Of a DNA stretch of 64,000 bases, positions 34,443-46,870 are shown piece by piece; positions within the stretch are counted from its first letter, which is position 1; each line of letters begins with the position of its first letter. The stretch is from Meghimatium bilineatum. Taxonomy: Eukaryota > Mollusca > Gastropoda > Stylommatophora > Philomycidae. The notes under the pieces are model-generated. The model was given only the letters and a program-made list of their open reading frames with translations, was not told where the DNA came from and made no database searches. The stretch covers positions 2,733,834-2,797,833 of the forward strand of contig CM067298.1 in assembly GCA_034231615.1 (NCBI GenBank), in the 5' to 3' direction. The translations under genes were made by a program, and so were the position numbers.

Positions 34443-34719
34443 TCTTCTTATTTGCGTTCATTCTCAAAATCCTGCAGATTAGCAGGGTGTAGTCCGGAAA
34501 ACGGAATGCGTTGTGCCATGGTTTACAGCATTGCTGCGATATCTGCGCCTTTAGGCCTGGCACATCCGACTTCAGCATAGCTTTGGGTCACTGGCCCTAT
34601 ATGGGATGGGAAAGCCAACTCCATCCCATAACCTCCTTAGTCGCCTTTTACGACATGCGTGGAAGTAAACAGTGTTACTATTCTTTGCTCCTCTTTCGGA
34701 CACCGGCAACACACGGGCG
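34443..34719 (-). mobile_element. Full-length SINE A (277 bp) with 10-bp target-site duplication
   Basis: Perfect 10-bp copies of tcactggtct lie at 34433-34442 and 34720-34729. Read on the minus strand, the element starts cgcccgtgtgttgccggtgt, has catgtcgtaaaaggcgacta, then gctgaagtcggatgtgccag, then ttccggactacaccctgct, then ttgagaatgaacgc and an AATAAGAAGAAG tail. This defines the family's full extent: head, body, 3' part and GAA/AAG tail. I do not recognise the RNA from which the head derives. Confidence 0.85.
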
Positions 34720-34869
34720 TCACTGGTCTAAATGGGCGTTTTTACGATAGTATTCAGATTCCAATCTTCTTTAAATATTTTTTTCAAAGCATGAAGTGAA
34801 TACATTTGGGTATTCTGTTGTTGTTATTTGCATGTATTTGTGGAGACGAAAATAGAAATATATTTGTTG

Positions 34870-35395
34870 ATGCTCCTTCGTATATTTCTAGTGCTCCTTC
34901 TTTTATTTCTAATGCTCCTTATTTTATTTCTAGTGCTCAGTCGTATATTTCCTTCGTATATTTCCTTCGTATATTTCCTTCGTATATTTCCTTCGTATAT
35001 TTCCTTCGTATATTTCCTTCGTATATTTCCTTCGTATATTTCTAATGCTCCCTCCTATATATGCGTAGTGCTCATCTTTATATTTCTAGTGCTGTTTCTT
35101 ATATTTCTGTTATACATTCTGATATCTTGAATGCTTTTTTATATTTCTAGTGCTGTTTCTTATATTTCTAGTGTTGTTTTTTATATTTCTAGTGCTATTT
35201 CTTATATTTCTAGTGCTGTTTCTTATATATCTAGTGCTGTTTTCTTATATTTCTAGTGCTGTTTCTTATATCTCTAGTGCTGTTTCTTATATTTCTAGTG
35301 CTGTTTCTTATATTTCTAGTGCTGTTTCTTATATTTCTAGTGCTGTTTCTTATATTTCTAGTGCTGTTTCTTATATTTCTATTTCACATTGTAAT
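34870..35395. repeat. Two linked arrays: 13-bp (tatatttccttcg) and 21-bp (tgctgtttcttatatttctag)
   Basis: The 13-bp unit runs at about 34945-35040 and the 21-bp unit at about 35040-35385. Both share tatatttc and probably have a common origin. The 100-codon open frames (SAVSYIS) are artefacts. Confidence 0.9.
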
Positions 35396-35734
35396 ATTTG
35401 TATTGCACTGTTTACATTTCTAGCGTCCATTCGTTTATTTTATGATTCTTGATTAGAAAATAGCTTCACAGCACGTGGGTCATTCCCATAAGTGCCACGC
35501 CCTCCGTTCCTGCAGCCGTTCCAGCGTATGTACTCAGAGTCCAGGTCAGATGTTGATTGAGTGATCTTCGGGACCTTCGAAAACGTAAATTTTCCTTCCT
35601 TCCCTCTTGATATTCCCAAATATTATGTGTTAGGGGTGGTAGTTGACAGCAAGGAAGGGAACTGGACACCGCACATAATAGTTGCTGCGTCTTAGTACAC
35701 GAAGAGTCAGTGTTATCTTTATCAGTACCATGCG

Positions 35735-38700
35735 CATAGCTAGTAACATGCACCATACGCACGCATAGCTAGTAACATATACCATACGCACGCATAGCTA
35801 GTAACATATACCATACGCACGCATAGCTAGTAACATACACCATACGCATAGCTAGTAACATACCATACGCACGCATAGCTAGTAACATATACCATACGCA
35901 CGCATAGCTAGTAACATATACCATACACACGCATAGCTAGTAACATACACCATAAGCATAGCTAGTAACATACCATACGCACGCATAGCTAGTAACATAT
36001 ACCATACGCACGCATAGCTAGTAACATATACCATACGCACGCATAGCTAGTAACATATACCATACGCACGCATAGCTAGTAACATATACCATACGCACGC
36101 ATAGCTAGTAACATATACCATACGCATAGCTAGTAACATACCATACTCACGCATAGCTAGTAACATATACCATACGCACGCATAGCTAGTAACATATAAC
36201 ATACGCACGCATAGCTAGTACCATATCATACGCACGCATAGCTAGTAACATATACCATACGCACGCATAGCTAGTAACATATACCATACGCACGCATAGC
36301 TAGTAACATACACCATACGCACGCATAGCTAGTAACATACCATACGCACGCATAGCTAATAACATATACCATACGCACGCATAGCTAGTAACATATACCA
36401 TACGCACGCATAGCTAGTAACATATACCATACGCACGCATAGCTAGTAACATATACCATACGCACGCATAGCTAGTAACATAAAATACGCACGCATAGCT
36501 AGTAACATATACCATACACATAGCTAGTAACATATACCATACACATAGCTAGTAACATACACCATACGCACGCATAGCTAGTAACATACCATACGCACGC
36601 ATAGCTAGTAACATATACCATACGCACGCATAGCTAGTAACATATACCATACGCACGCATAGCTAGTAACATATACCATACGCACGCATAGCTAGTAACA
36701 TATACCATACGCACGCATAGCTAGTAACATATACCATACGCACGCATAGCTAGTAACATACACCATACGCACACATAGCTAGTAACATACACCATACGCA
36801 CACATAGCTAGTAACATACCATACACACACATAGCTAGTAACATATACCATACGCACACATAGCTAGTAACATACACCATACGCACACATAGCTAGTAAC
36901 ATATACCATACGCACGCATAGCTAGTAACATACACCATACGCACGCATAGCTAGTAACATACCATACGCACGCATAGCTAGTAACATATACCATACGCAC
37001 GCATAGCTAGTAACATATACCATACGCACGCATAGCTAGTAACATATACCATACGCACGCATAGCTAGTAACATATACCATACGCACGCATAGCTAGTAA
37101 CATACACCATACGCACGCATAGCTAGTAACATACCATACGCACGCATAGCTAGTAACATATACCATACGCACGCATAGCTAGTAACATATACCATACGCA
37201 CGCATAGCTAGTAACATATACCATACGCACGCATAGCTAGTAACATAAAATACGCACGCATAGCTAGTAACATACCATACGCACGCATAGCTAGTAACAT
37301 ATACCATACACATAGCTAGTAACATATACCATACACGTAGCTAGTAACATACACCATACGCACGCATAGCTAGTAACATACCATACGCACGCATAGCTAG
37401 TAACATATACCATACGCACGCATAGCTAGTAACATATACCATACGCACGCATAGCTAGTAACATATACCATACGCACGCATAGCTAGTAACATATACCAT
37501 ACGCACGCATAGCTAGTAACATACACCATACGCACACATAGCTAGTAACATACACCATACGCACACATAGCTAGTAACATACCATACACACACATAGCTA
37601 GTAACATATACCATACGCACACATAGCTAGTAACATACACCATACGCACACATAGCTAGTAACATACCATACGCACGCATAGCTAGTACCATATCATACG
37701 CACGCATAGCTAGTAACATATACCATACGCACGCATAGCTAGTAACATATACCATACGCACGCATAGCTAGTAACATACACCATACGCACGCATAGCTAG
37801 TAACATACCATACGCACGCATAGCTAATAACATATACCATACGCACGCATAGCTAGTAACATATACCATACGCACGCATAGCTAGTAACATATACCATAC
37901 GCACGCATAGCTAGTAACATATACCATACGCACGCATAGCTAGTAACATAAAATACGCACGCATAGCTAGTAACATACCATACGCACGCATAGCTAGTAA
38001 CATATACCATACACATAGCTAGTAACATATACCATACACATAGCTAGTAACATACACCATACGCACGCATAGCTAGTAACATACCATACGCACGCATAGC
38101 TAGTAACATATACCATACGCACGCATAGCTAGTAACATATACCATACGCACGCATAGCTAGTAACATATACCATACGCACGCATAGCTAGTAACATATAC
38201 CATACGCACGCATAGCTAGTAACATACACCATACGCACACATAGCTAGTAACATACACCATACGCACACATAGCTAGTAACATACCATACACACACATAG
38301 CTAGTAACATATACCATACGCACACATAGCTAGTAACATACACCATACGCACACATAGCTAGTAACATATACCATACGCACGCATAGCTAGTAACATACA
38401 CCATACGCACGCATAGCTAGTAACATACCATACGCACGCATAGCTAGTAACATATACCATACGCACGCATAGCTAGTAACATATACCATACGCACGCATA
38501 GCTAGTAACATATACCATACGCACGCATAGCTAGTAACATATACCATACGCACGCATAGCTAGTAACATACACCATACGCACGCATAGCTAGTAACATAC
38601 CATACGCACGCATAGCTAGTAACATATACCATACGCACGCATAGCTAGTAACATATACCATACGCACGCATAGCTAGTAACATATACCATACGCACGCAT

Positions 38701-40850
38701 AGCTAGTAACATATACCATACGCACGCATAGCTAGTAACATAAAATACGCACGCATAGCTAGTAACATACCATACGCACGCATAGCTAGTAACATATACC
38801 ATACACATAGCTAGTAACATATACCATACACGTAGCTAGTAACATACACCATACGCACGCATAGCTAGTAACATACCATACGCACGCATAGCTAGTAACA
38901 TATACCATACGCACGCATAGCTAGTAACATATACCATACGCACGCATAGCTAGTAACATATACCATACGCACGCATAGCTAGTAACATATACCATACGCA
39001 CGCATAGCTAGTAACATACACCATACGCACACATAGCTAGTAACATACACCATACGCACACATAGCTAGTAACATACCATACACACACATAGCTAGTAAC
39101 ATATACCATACGCACACATAGCTAGTAACATACACCATACGCACACATAGCTAGTAACATACCATACGCACGCATAGCTAGTAACATATACCATATGCAC
39201 GCATAGCTAGTAACATATACCATACGCACGCACAGCTAGTAACATATACCATACGCACGCATAGCTAGTAACATATACCATACGCACGCATAGCTAGTAA
39301 CATATACCATACGCACGCATAGCTAGTAACATACACCATACGCATAGCTAGTAACATATCATACGCACGCATAGCTAGTAACATATACCATACGCACGCA
39401 TAGCTAGTAACATATACCATACGCACGCATAGCTAGTAACATACACCATAAGCATAGCTAGTAACATACCATACGCACGCATAGCTAGTAACATATACCA
39501 TACGCACGCATAGCTAGTAACATATACCATACGCACGCATAGCTAGTAACATATACCATACGCACGCATAGCTAGTAACATATACCATACGCATAGCTAG
39601 TAACATACTATACTCACGCATAGCTAGTAACATATACCATACGCACGCATAGCTAGTAACATATACCATACGCACGCATAGCTAGTAACATACCATACGC
39701 ACGCATAGCTAGTAACATATACCATACGCACGCATAGCTAGTAACATAAACCATACGCACGCATAGCTAGTAACATATACCATACGCACGCATAGCTAGT
39801 AACATATACCATACGCACGCATAGCTAGTAACATACACCATACGCACGCATAGCTAGTAACATATACCATACGCACGCATAGCTAGTAACATATACCATA
39901 CGCACGCATAGCTAGTAACATATACCATACGCACGCATAGCTAGTAACATATACCATACGCACGCATAGCTAGTAACATATACCATACGCACGCATAGCT
40001 AGTAACATAAAATACGCACGCATAGCTAGTAACATACCATACGCACGCATAGCTAGTAACATATACCATACACATAGCTAGTAACATATACCATACACAT
40101 AGCTAGTAACATACACCATACGCACGCATAGCTAGTAACATACCATACGCACGCATAGCTAGTAACATATACCATACGCACGCATAGCTAGTAACATATA
40201 CCATACGCACGCATAGCTAGTAACATATACCATACGCACGCATAGCTAGTAACATATACCATACGCACGCATAGCTAGTAACATACACCATACGCACACA
40301 TAGCTAGTAACATACACCATACGCACACATAGCTAGTAACATACCATACACACACATAGCTAGTAACATATACCATACGCACACATAGCTAGTAACATAC
40401 ACCATACGCACACATAGCTAGTAACATACCATACGCACACATAGCTAGTAATATACCATACACACATATAGCTAGTAACATATACCATACGCACACATAG
40501 CTAGTAACATACACCATACGCACACATAGCTAGTAACATACCATACGCACACTTAGCTAGTAACAAACCATACACACACATAGCTAGTAACATACCATAC
40601 ACACACATAGCTAGTAACATACCATACACACACATAGCTAGTAACATACCATACGCACACATAGCTAGTAACATACCATACGCACACATAGCTAGTAACA
40701 TACCATACACACACATAGCTAGTAACATATACCATACACACACATAGCTAGTAACATATACCATACACACACATAGCTAGTAACATACCATACACACATA
40801 GCTAGTAACATATACCATACACACACATATCTAGTAACATATACCATAAT
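35735..40850. repeat. 5.1-kb minisatellite, 29-bp unit, about 175 copies, with higher-order repeat near 1.47-1.5 kb
   Basis: The unit begins acgcacgcatagctagtaac, with 18-21-bp short variants. Rare variants mark a higher-order period. gtaccatatcata at 36218 recurs about 1468 bp later, as does agctaataac (36354 and 37822). acacgtagctag at 37333 recurs 1495 bp later. An aaaatacgc variant marks two sub-blocks of about 770 and 700 bp. The right end (about 40450 on) drifts to acacacatagctag. Confidence 0.95.
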
Positions 40851-40984
40851 AGATAAAAGTTCAGTTTAGGGTAACAACCGTAAACAGGAAGTAAGTGGCT
40901 GGAGTAACAGTGCAAATATCAAGATCAACAAAAATAGGTAGACGTGTTATCAAAAAAAGACATAAAACAACAAAGCAATGAGTT

Positions 40985-41260
40985 ACAGAGACAAACGACG
41001 TTTCGACGTAAAAGCCTTCATCAGTACAAATCAGAGATCACAGTACAACAAATCTTACATGAAGACAAACATGGCTTTGATAGGGAAGAAAGAAAAGGAG
41101 AGACAGCGAATAGATAACGGAGGAAGCAAAGATGGCGCAGGATGTCAGGGAAGAAGAGGTTATAGGGAGAAGACGGTGGCAAGTGACGAGGGGAAAGTGT
41201 ACAGAAGGAAGTCAGAAGTTATAATAGATAAGATGTAATAGCAGGTAAAATAAGATACGA
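40985..41260 (-). repeat. Dispersed element end with CTGATGAAGG...GTCGAAACGTCG motif (copy 1)
   Basis: On the minus strand a pyrimidine-rich stretch leads into CTGATGA (41024-41018), 13 nt, then GAAAC (41004-41000) and gtcgtttgtctctgt. The same block, in the opposite orientation, is at 46680-46870. The conserved words match those of hammerhead ribozyme cores at Penelope-like element ends, but I cannot fold a convincing stem II. Confidence 0.5.
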
Positions 41261-41319
41261 TAAAATACTTACCTCAAAAGTGGCAACATGAAATGAGTAT
41301 AACCGACATACAGTCGTAA

Positions 41320-41606
41320 TGTAAGTAAAAAAAGTAAAGTAACCCATAGCATTTATTAATGCCGTAGGGGTGTGAGATGTTAGCGATCTCACATTTCACA
41401 GGCTCTGCAAATGAGGGCGGTAGCCATCTCCTCTCCCTCGCAGTCTTTACTTCCCGGATTAATCCGGTACCCATTTAAGGCTGGGTCGACCTGGGAGCCG
41501 TTGCGATCTGAAAACATTTCCGCCTCAGCTGGGGAATGAACCCAGGACCACTCATATGCGAAGCCAGTGCGCTAACCACTGCGCTAACGCGGCTCCCAAT
41601 GTAAGG
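41320..41606 (-). mobile_element. SINE C, tRNA-derived head
   Basis: The minus strand starts ggagccgcgttagcgcagtg and has TTAGCGCAGTGGTTAGCGC (box A) and GGGTTCATTCCC (box B), as in a tRNA gene. Then come gcaacggctcccaggtcgac, ggattaatccgggaagtaaa and a T/A-rich end. aatgtaag at both ends (41317, 41598) may be the target-site duplication; it has been multiplied on the right flank. Confidence 0.75.
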
Positions 41607-42097
41607 GAATGTAAGGGAATGTCGTAATGTAAGGGAAGAGCAAAAGATGATGCTACGAGAGATCAGATGAGAGAGAGAGCGAGGGAGAGAGGGTGAGAGA
41701 AAGAGACAGAACAAGGACAGACGAGAGAGAAGAAGAGACCACAGAGCACATAGGACTCAACACCGGCAGAAAAAACTATATAGAAGCAGAGAGAAAACTA
41801 GCAGCATACAATAGTGGACAGAAAGTGAAGTGATGATATATGCAGGTAAGATAGTAAAATATTAGCAGTAAAAACAGGTAATAAATTAAAAACAGGTAAC
41901 TTATCTTCAGATACGTCTTATGGTATGCTATGAGGCGAATCGGTCAAACAAGAGTCGGAAGTAGACAGTAGTGGCGGAGTGAATAGACAAGACCAATGTT
42001 TCTGGCTAGACAGGAAAGATAATGCAAACATAGTAGGTTTCCCACAATAAACAAGACAACGAAAAGTAGAGAAAAACATCCTAGGGAATAAGAAGAA
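41607..42097. other. Purine-rich low-complexity DNA, no gene seen
   Basis: Positions 41660-41760 are GA-rich (gagagagagcgagggagaga). The rest is unique. Confidence 0.5.
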
Positions 42098-42416
42098 GTC
42101 AACATTAGACAACATCCTGCTGGAAGTCTAGTAGGATCATTGTGCTGTTACAAGAGAGATCTCTGGACTACATCCTGCTGGAAGTGTAGTAGGATCATTG
42201 TGCTGTTACAAGAGAGATCTCTGGACTACATCCTGCTGGAAGTCTAGTAGGATCATTGTGCTGTTACAAGAGAGATCGCTGGACTACATCCTGCTGGAAG
42301 TGTAGTAGGATCATTGTGCTGTTACAAGAGAGATCTCTGGACAACATCCTGCTGGAAGTGTAGTAGCACCTGTTAAAATCCAGCTAGGTTTGAGAATGAA
42401 TGCTGCTGAAGAAGAA
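42098..42416 (+). mobile_element. SINE A copy with internal 58-bp array
   Basis: It starts in the SINE A body (catcctgctggaagtctag) and ends ggtttgagaatgaatgctgc and GAAGAAGAAG. A 58-bp segment (ctggactacatcctgctgga to caagagagatct) is present about 4.5 times (42109-42370). In unexpanded copies the segment occurs once. No clear target-site duplication. Confidence 0.8.
42109..42370. repeat. Tandem repeat, 58-bp unit, about 4.5 copies, derived from SINE A
   Basis: The unit spans the SINE A body and the start of its 3' part. Copies differ by gtctag/gtgtag and gatctct/gatcgct. Confidence 0.9.
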
Positions 42417-42439
42417 GAATAATTTGTTTTTCACATCAT

Positions 42440-42720
42440 CTAGGACCAAGATGTCGCAGAGGATTAACTTGACTGTGTTTGGATTTCCACATATGTACTC
42501 CGCCTCTCTTAATGAACGTTCACGCCGTCAGTTGAGAGTACCACCCGCAGCACGTAACTGCGTAGCTTCTAACAATAATCTTCAGGGATCAACTAAAACA
42601 TATACTTTACAAACAAGACGTCGTAGGCGGGTTTCGAACCCAGAACCTCGTGAGCACAAAACACAACTACTACGTTAGAGAGGTTTCGAACCCACAACCT
42701 CCATCTACTACGTTAGGCAT
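42440..42720 (-). mobile_element. SINE B copy (tRNA-derived head)
   Basis: The minus strand has gggttcgaaacccgcctacg (box B) after a degenerate box A, then gaagctacgcagttacgtgc and gtggtactctcaactgacgg, then a tail with agtcaagttaatcctc. It matches the copies at 4487-4740 and 62075-62292. The head may be partly duplicated (a second ggtttcgaacccac at about 42683). Confidence 0.75.
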
Positions 42721-43914
42721 ATCCCCTTAATTCCTAGCGATCTCCTGAAAATATTCACGAGTAAACAAAACGTCAGGAATATGGATCAAATCCTGAATCT
42801 TTTGAACACAAGACACGCCTATTCACTTATGCTAGGAAGACACATGACATCATATAAAGACTACAGCAGCATTACGTCAATCAACAGACCAATAATAAAA
42901 CAAGTATTCACTTTAGGTTTGTCTTCCGGATATCAGAAAAATAGCCTAGTCTTAGAACAAGAAAAAAAGAACAAGCAAAAAAAAAAAAAAACCCAGTGAT
43001 TCTTACAGATGGTTACAATCACGGAACCGCTCAATGTTTGTCGTAGTCTTTGTGGCACCCTGATGATTTCAGAAGACTGTGAACCTATAGCTTCTTGTTG
43101 TCTAATAAATAGAAAGGTGTTTGGGGAATTTGTAAGCAATCACCCTCATATTCTCATTTCTTCTCATATGCCTACTTCTCTCGGCAATAAACAAGTAGAA
43201 TGCCAAGCAGACTTCTACGCGAGCTACGGAAACGGAAGCGCGCACTGATATTCCAACTAAACCGTACAGCGTAAACAAGGGTACCCGGAATAAGTCCGCG
43301 TCGATAGAAAGGTCAGCCCTCAGACGAAGCTGGAAGATCCGTGAGCTTTGAGCAAACAGCGACACATTGACATTTTCAATAGATCACAAGAAGTACTCAC
43401 TCAGGCTCAATCTGGAAGAGATGATATCTTACCAGTTTATTGTGCTTTTCCTCCATGTCGATATGGTGGCGCCGTTGAACATTGACATGACAAAGAATAT
43501 TGTATGTGATAGCAGTATATTTTGTGTCTGTTTGTTGATTAGATTGTCTAAATACAACTGTTTATTGTATGTCGGTATAAGAGTTCGTACATAAGGCAGT
43601 GATATGTGCTTGTTGCATGGTTATTGCATTAATGTAATAAATATGTGTTTGTTGGATGTTTGTTGTATTATTGTAATAAATATGTGTTTGTTGGATTTTG
43701 TAATAAATAACGCAGTGATATGTGATTGCTGGAGTGAATAGTTTTTAATCATCTTTGGCTCTGTGGCTTGCGTGGTAGAAATGGGGCAGCAGAAACAAAT
43801 ACTAACGGTTGCAGGCAGGTGGACAGCCGATAGAATGTTCAGAATGTAATGACAAAATGCATAGCATAGACACTGCTTTAAAAAAAAATCGATAAATACC
43901 CAATAGTTATTAGG
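42721..43914. other. Mostly unique DNA, no gene seen
   Basis: An A run is at 42977-42991. A short repeat built on ataaatatgtgtttgttgga is at 43635-43700. Open frames at 43009-43365 on both strands show no family signature. Confidence 0.45.
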
Positions 43915-46147
43915 TCTGGTTTCCAGGTGAGTCGCTTGTCTAGTTTGAAACCGAGATATGTAGGGTTCTCCTCGTGTGCTCTCTTTCATTTATTTGTAGA
44001 TTTGCTTTTTCTTGGTGGTTTAAAAGTTAACAGATGGATTTCACAGTTTTGGAGAGGTTGATCTGGACTCCCCAGTCAGATGCCCATTCGCTTAGGGTAT
44101 CAAGTGCTGTCTGCATTCTGTTTTTTGCAGTGGATAGGTTGCCTGCCACATTCCAGGCAGTAAAGTCATCTGCATGAAGGGTCTTTGAAATATGATGTGA
44201 CAGTTTCTCTCCCATATCATTGATGAATACTAGGAAGAGGGTAGGAGAGATCACTCCTCCTTGAGACATTCCTTGTTTGAGAGTAACACGTTTACCATCT
44301 ACTTTTACTCTTGCAGTGCGGTAGCAGAGGAAATATTTTATCCAGCTGAACATTCTTCATTCAATTTTGTTTTGGAGAAGCTTGAAGAGGACTCTATCTT
44401 TCCACACTTTATCGAAGACTTTACTCACATAAAAGTTGCAACATTTTTTCTTTCTTTTGAAAAGCATTTTCGATTTCCTGTGCCAGGTATATATGCTGTT
44501 GTTCAGTGTTTCGATTTTTCCTATAGGTAATCTGTGTCTTGGTGAGTTTTTTGTTTTTCCTCTATTTTATTAGTCTAGAATTGACCATTCTCTTCATTGC
44601 TTTTCATACTCAACTGAAGAGGCTGACTGATCGGTAGCTTGACTTGCTGGTTTTTGGGGGTTTTTTTAACCTTTGGATGATGACAGCTTCATGCCATAAG
44701 TCTGCAATTTTACCAGTTTTTCATGATTGGTTGAAGATGGTAAGGAGCTTGTTTCTTCTGATTGGCCCTAGGTTCCTGATTATATCATTGGTTATGCCGT
44801 CTTCTCCTGGGGCCTTTTTGTATATTAGTTTTCCTATGGTAGCATTTAGTTCTGCGGTAGTAAAGGGTGTCTTCATTCATGGCTCTGGAATTTCATTCTT
44901 CAGTTTTCTTTTAATTTATTTTTTTACTTCTTTGATACGTGTATTAGAGAGTGTTGTGCTCTCTTCCTTGTAGAAATCAGCTAAAATGTTTGTTGCCATT
45001 TTCACTGTGTGGAATTTTCCTTCTTCTTTGATGACAGTCTTGTAATGTGAATTCTTTGTTTCTTCATTTAGAGTTCTTGTAAGGTTCCATAGTTTACTTG
45101 TGTCTTTTGTCATGTTTAGACGGCTGGTCTTTTCATGCCAGCTCTTTTGTATCTCTGTTCTTTTCTGCTCATTGAACGTGTGTTTGATTTCATTGTGTTT
45201 CTTTGTGTTTTCTGCTGTAGGGTTTTGCTCCATTGTATATCTTGCATCATTCAGCTCGTTATGCAATTTTTTTAGAGTCTCACTCCAATAAGACTTGTAT
45301 TCTCTTCGTCTGCCCCTTGGGATTGCCTTCTGTGCGGATTGTAGTATCACTTTGTTTATTTGTGAGATGTTATGGTTTATGTTGTTAGTGAGGGAGATAT
45401 TCTGGCAAAGCTGGTCTGTTTGTTCACTGAAGAGGGTCCAATTTGCTTTTTTGAAGTTCAATTTAGGGACATGCTATGTTGTCCTGTACTTATTGAGTTG
45501 GAGATTTGCAGGATGACTGGTACATGGTCACTTCCTCCCAGTTGACTTTCTACTGTTCTTGTGATGTGTCTATCTATGTCATCTGTTGCCATGGCAATGT
45601 CTGGGGAGCTAGTTTTTTCCCAGACTCGGGAGTAGAATGTTGGTGTATCGTCTGGCTGGTTTATGAGAATTAGTTTATTTTCCACCATCCAGTCTTCTAT
45701 CTTTTCATCTCTTTGATCTATATCCTCGTAGCCCCAGCTTGGTGAGTGGTCATTAAGTCACCCACTATTAGACGTCTCCATTCTCTTATCTTTGGTTTAC
45801 AAAGTTCTATTTTTGTTGCAGGAAGGTTGTAGCAGTTTGTGATTGATATTTCTCCGCCAGGCAGCCTCAATTTCACTTTTATATGTTCCAGTTCTCCTTC
45901 TCCGGATCTTTTTACTTCTACTGCTGGTATTGATATTATTATAAATGTCAGTATTCCTCCCTTGATTCTTTTGGCTCGATCGTGGCGGAAGGACTGATAA
46001 CCCCGAATAAAGAATATCTGAGTCCTGTAGGTGAGTTTCTTGTATGCACATTATGTTGATCTGGTTTTTCCTCAGGAATTCCTGCAGCTCAGGTTTTTTG
46101 TTTCGCAATAACGAAGACTTAAATATATAAGCCAGTAACAGGATCAC
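43915..46147 (-). pseudogene. I/Nimb-like LINE ORF2, endonuclease and reverse transcriptase, decayed
   Basis: Minus strand. The endonuclease begins near 46105 with LRKNQINIMCIQETHLQ (catalytic Glu), continues IVGDLNDHSPSWGYEDID (near 45760) and SDHVPVILQ (near 45510). A linker (45461-44916, one long open frame) ends ILADFYKEES. The RT follows with PGEDGITNDIIRNLG (near 44815), QGGVISPTLFLVFINDM and LHADDFTAWNVAG (near 44170), then NPTYLGFKLDKRLTW (near 43950). Several frameshifts and stops are present. RNase H, tail and ORF1 are absent. It is more divergent from the 58076 ORF than the 10490 fragment is. Confidence 0.85.
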
Positions 46148-46357
46148 GGCTGTTCCAGGTTTGTAACAGGATCACGGCTGTTCCAGGTTTGTAACAGGAT
46201 CACGGCTGTTCCAGGTTTGTAACAGGATCACGGCTGTTCCAGGTTTGTAACAGGATCACGGCTGTTCCAGGTTTGTAACAGGATCACGGCTGTTCCAGGT
46301 TTGTAACAGGATCACGGCTGTTCCAGGTTTGTAACAGGATCACGGCTGTTCCAGGTT
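46135..46357. repeat. Tandem repeat, 28-bp unit, 8 copies, at the 5' edge of the LINE endonuclease
   Basis: The unit begins aacaggatcacggctgttcc. The first unit overlaps the sequence just 5' of the recognisable endonuclease, so the array appears to have grown from the LINE or its junction. Confidence 0.92.
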
Positions 46358-46679
46358 TGTGTCTCTGCATTCTTTGTATTTTTATTGGGAGGTTCTCCAT
46401 AACTTTTACAAGTCCAAGATATTCTGTGACTCAATCTGACTGTTATGTGCAATCTAATACCCGTGAGAACCCTGTACCGCGATCTCCCTTCAATCTCGAA
46501 GCAATCTGGAGATGAAGTGGTTGAATCCCACAATAGTTTGACGTTGGTCCTCGGCAAACATCACAGCGTAGATCATTGAATGGGGTAACCAACCTTTGGT
46601 TCAACCTCCTTAGTAGTCCACCAATCATATCATCACTATCTTGTCCACCATTTCTTCTCGTCATGTTATGTCTGACTTC
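46358..46679. other. DNA upstream of the decayed LINE, unrecognised
   Basis: Minus-strand open frames (46312-46557, 46443-46664) include LRCDVCRGPTSNYCGIQPLH. They could be remnants of the LINE's 5' region, but I recognise no ORF1 motif. Confidence 0.35.
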
Positions 46680-46870
46680 TCTTACTTTGCTGGACCCTTC
46701 AATTTTGATCTTTCACTTCCACGTGACATGTTTCTCAACACGCTTTCACCTCTTCCTTCTACCATCGTCACATCAAATGTGCTTTCTTACGTTAAGTATA
46801 TTGTTCATTTCGTTTGTTGTTTTTCATCCTGATGAAGGATTGTAGTCGAAACGTCGTCTGTCTCTGTGCC
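46680..46870 (+). repeat. Dispersed element end with CTGATGAAGG...GTCGAAACGTCG motif (copy 2)
   Basis: A pyrimidine-rich leader is followed by CTGATGA (46829-46835), 12 nt, GAAAC (46848-46852) and gtcgtctgtctctgtgc. Copy 1 is at 40985-41260, inverted. Confidence 0.5.

Noticed and set aside
46443-46664. Possible zinc-knuckle ORF1 of the LINE (CDVCRGPTSNYC)
   Set aside because: The spacing does not fit a CCHC knuckle, and no other ORF1 feature is present.
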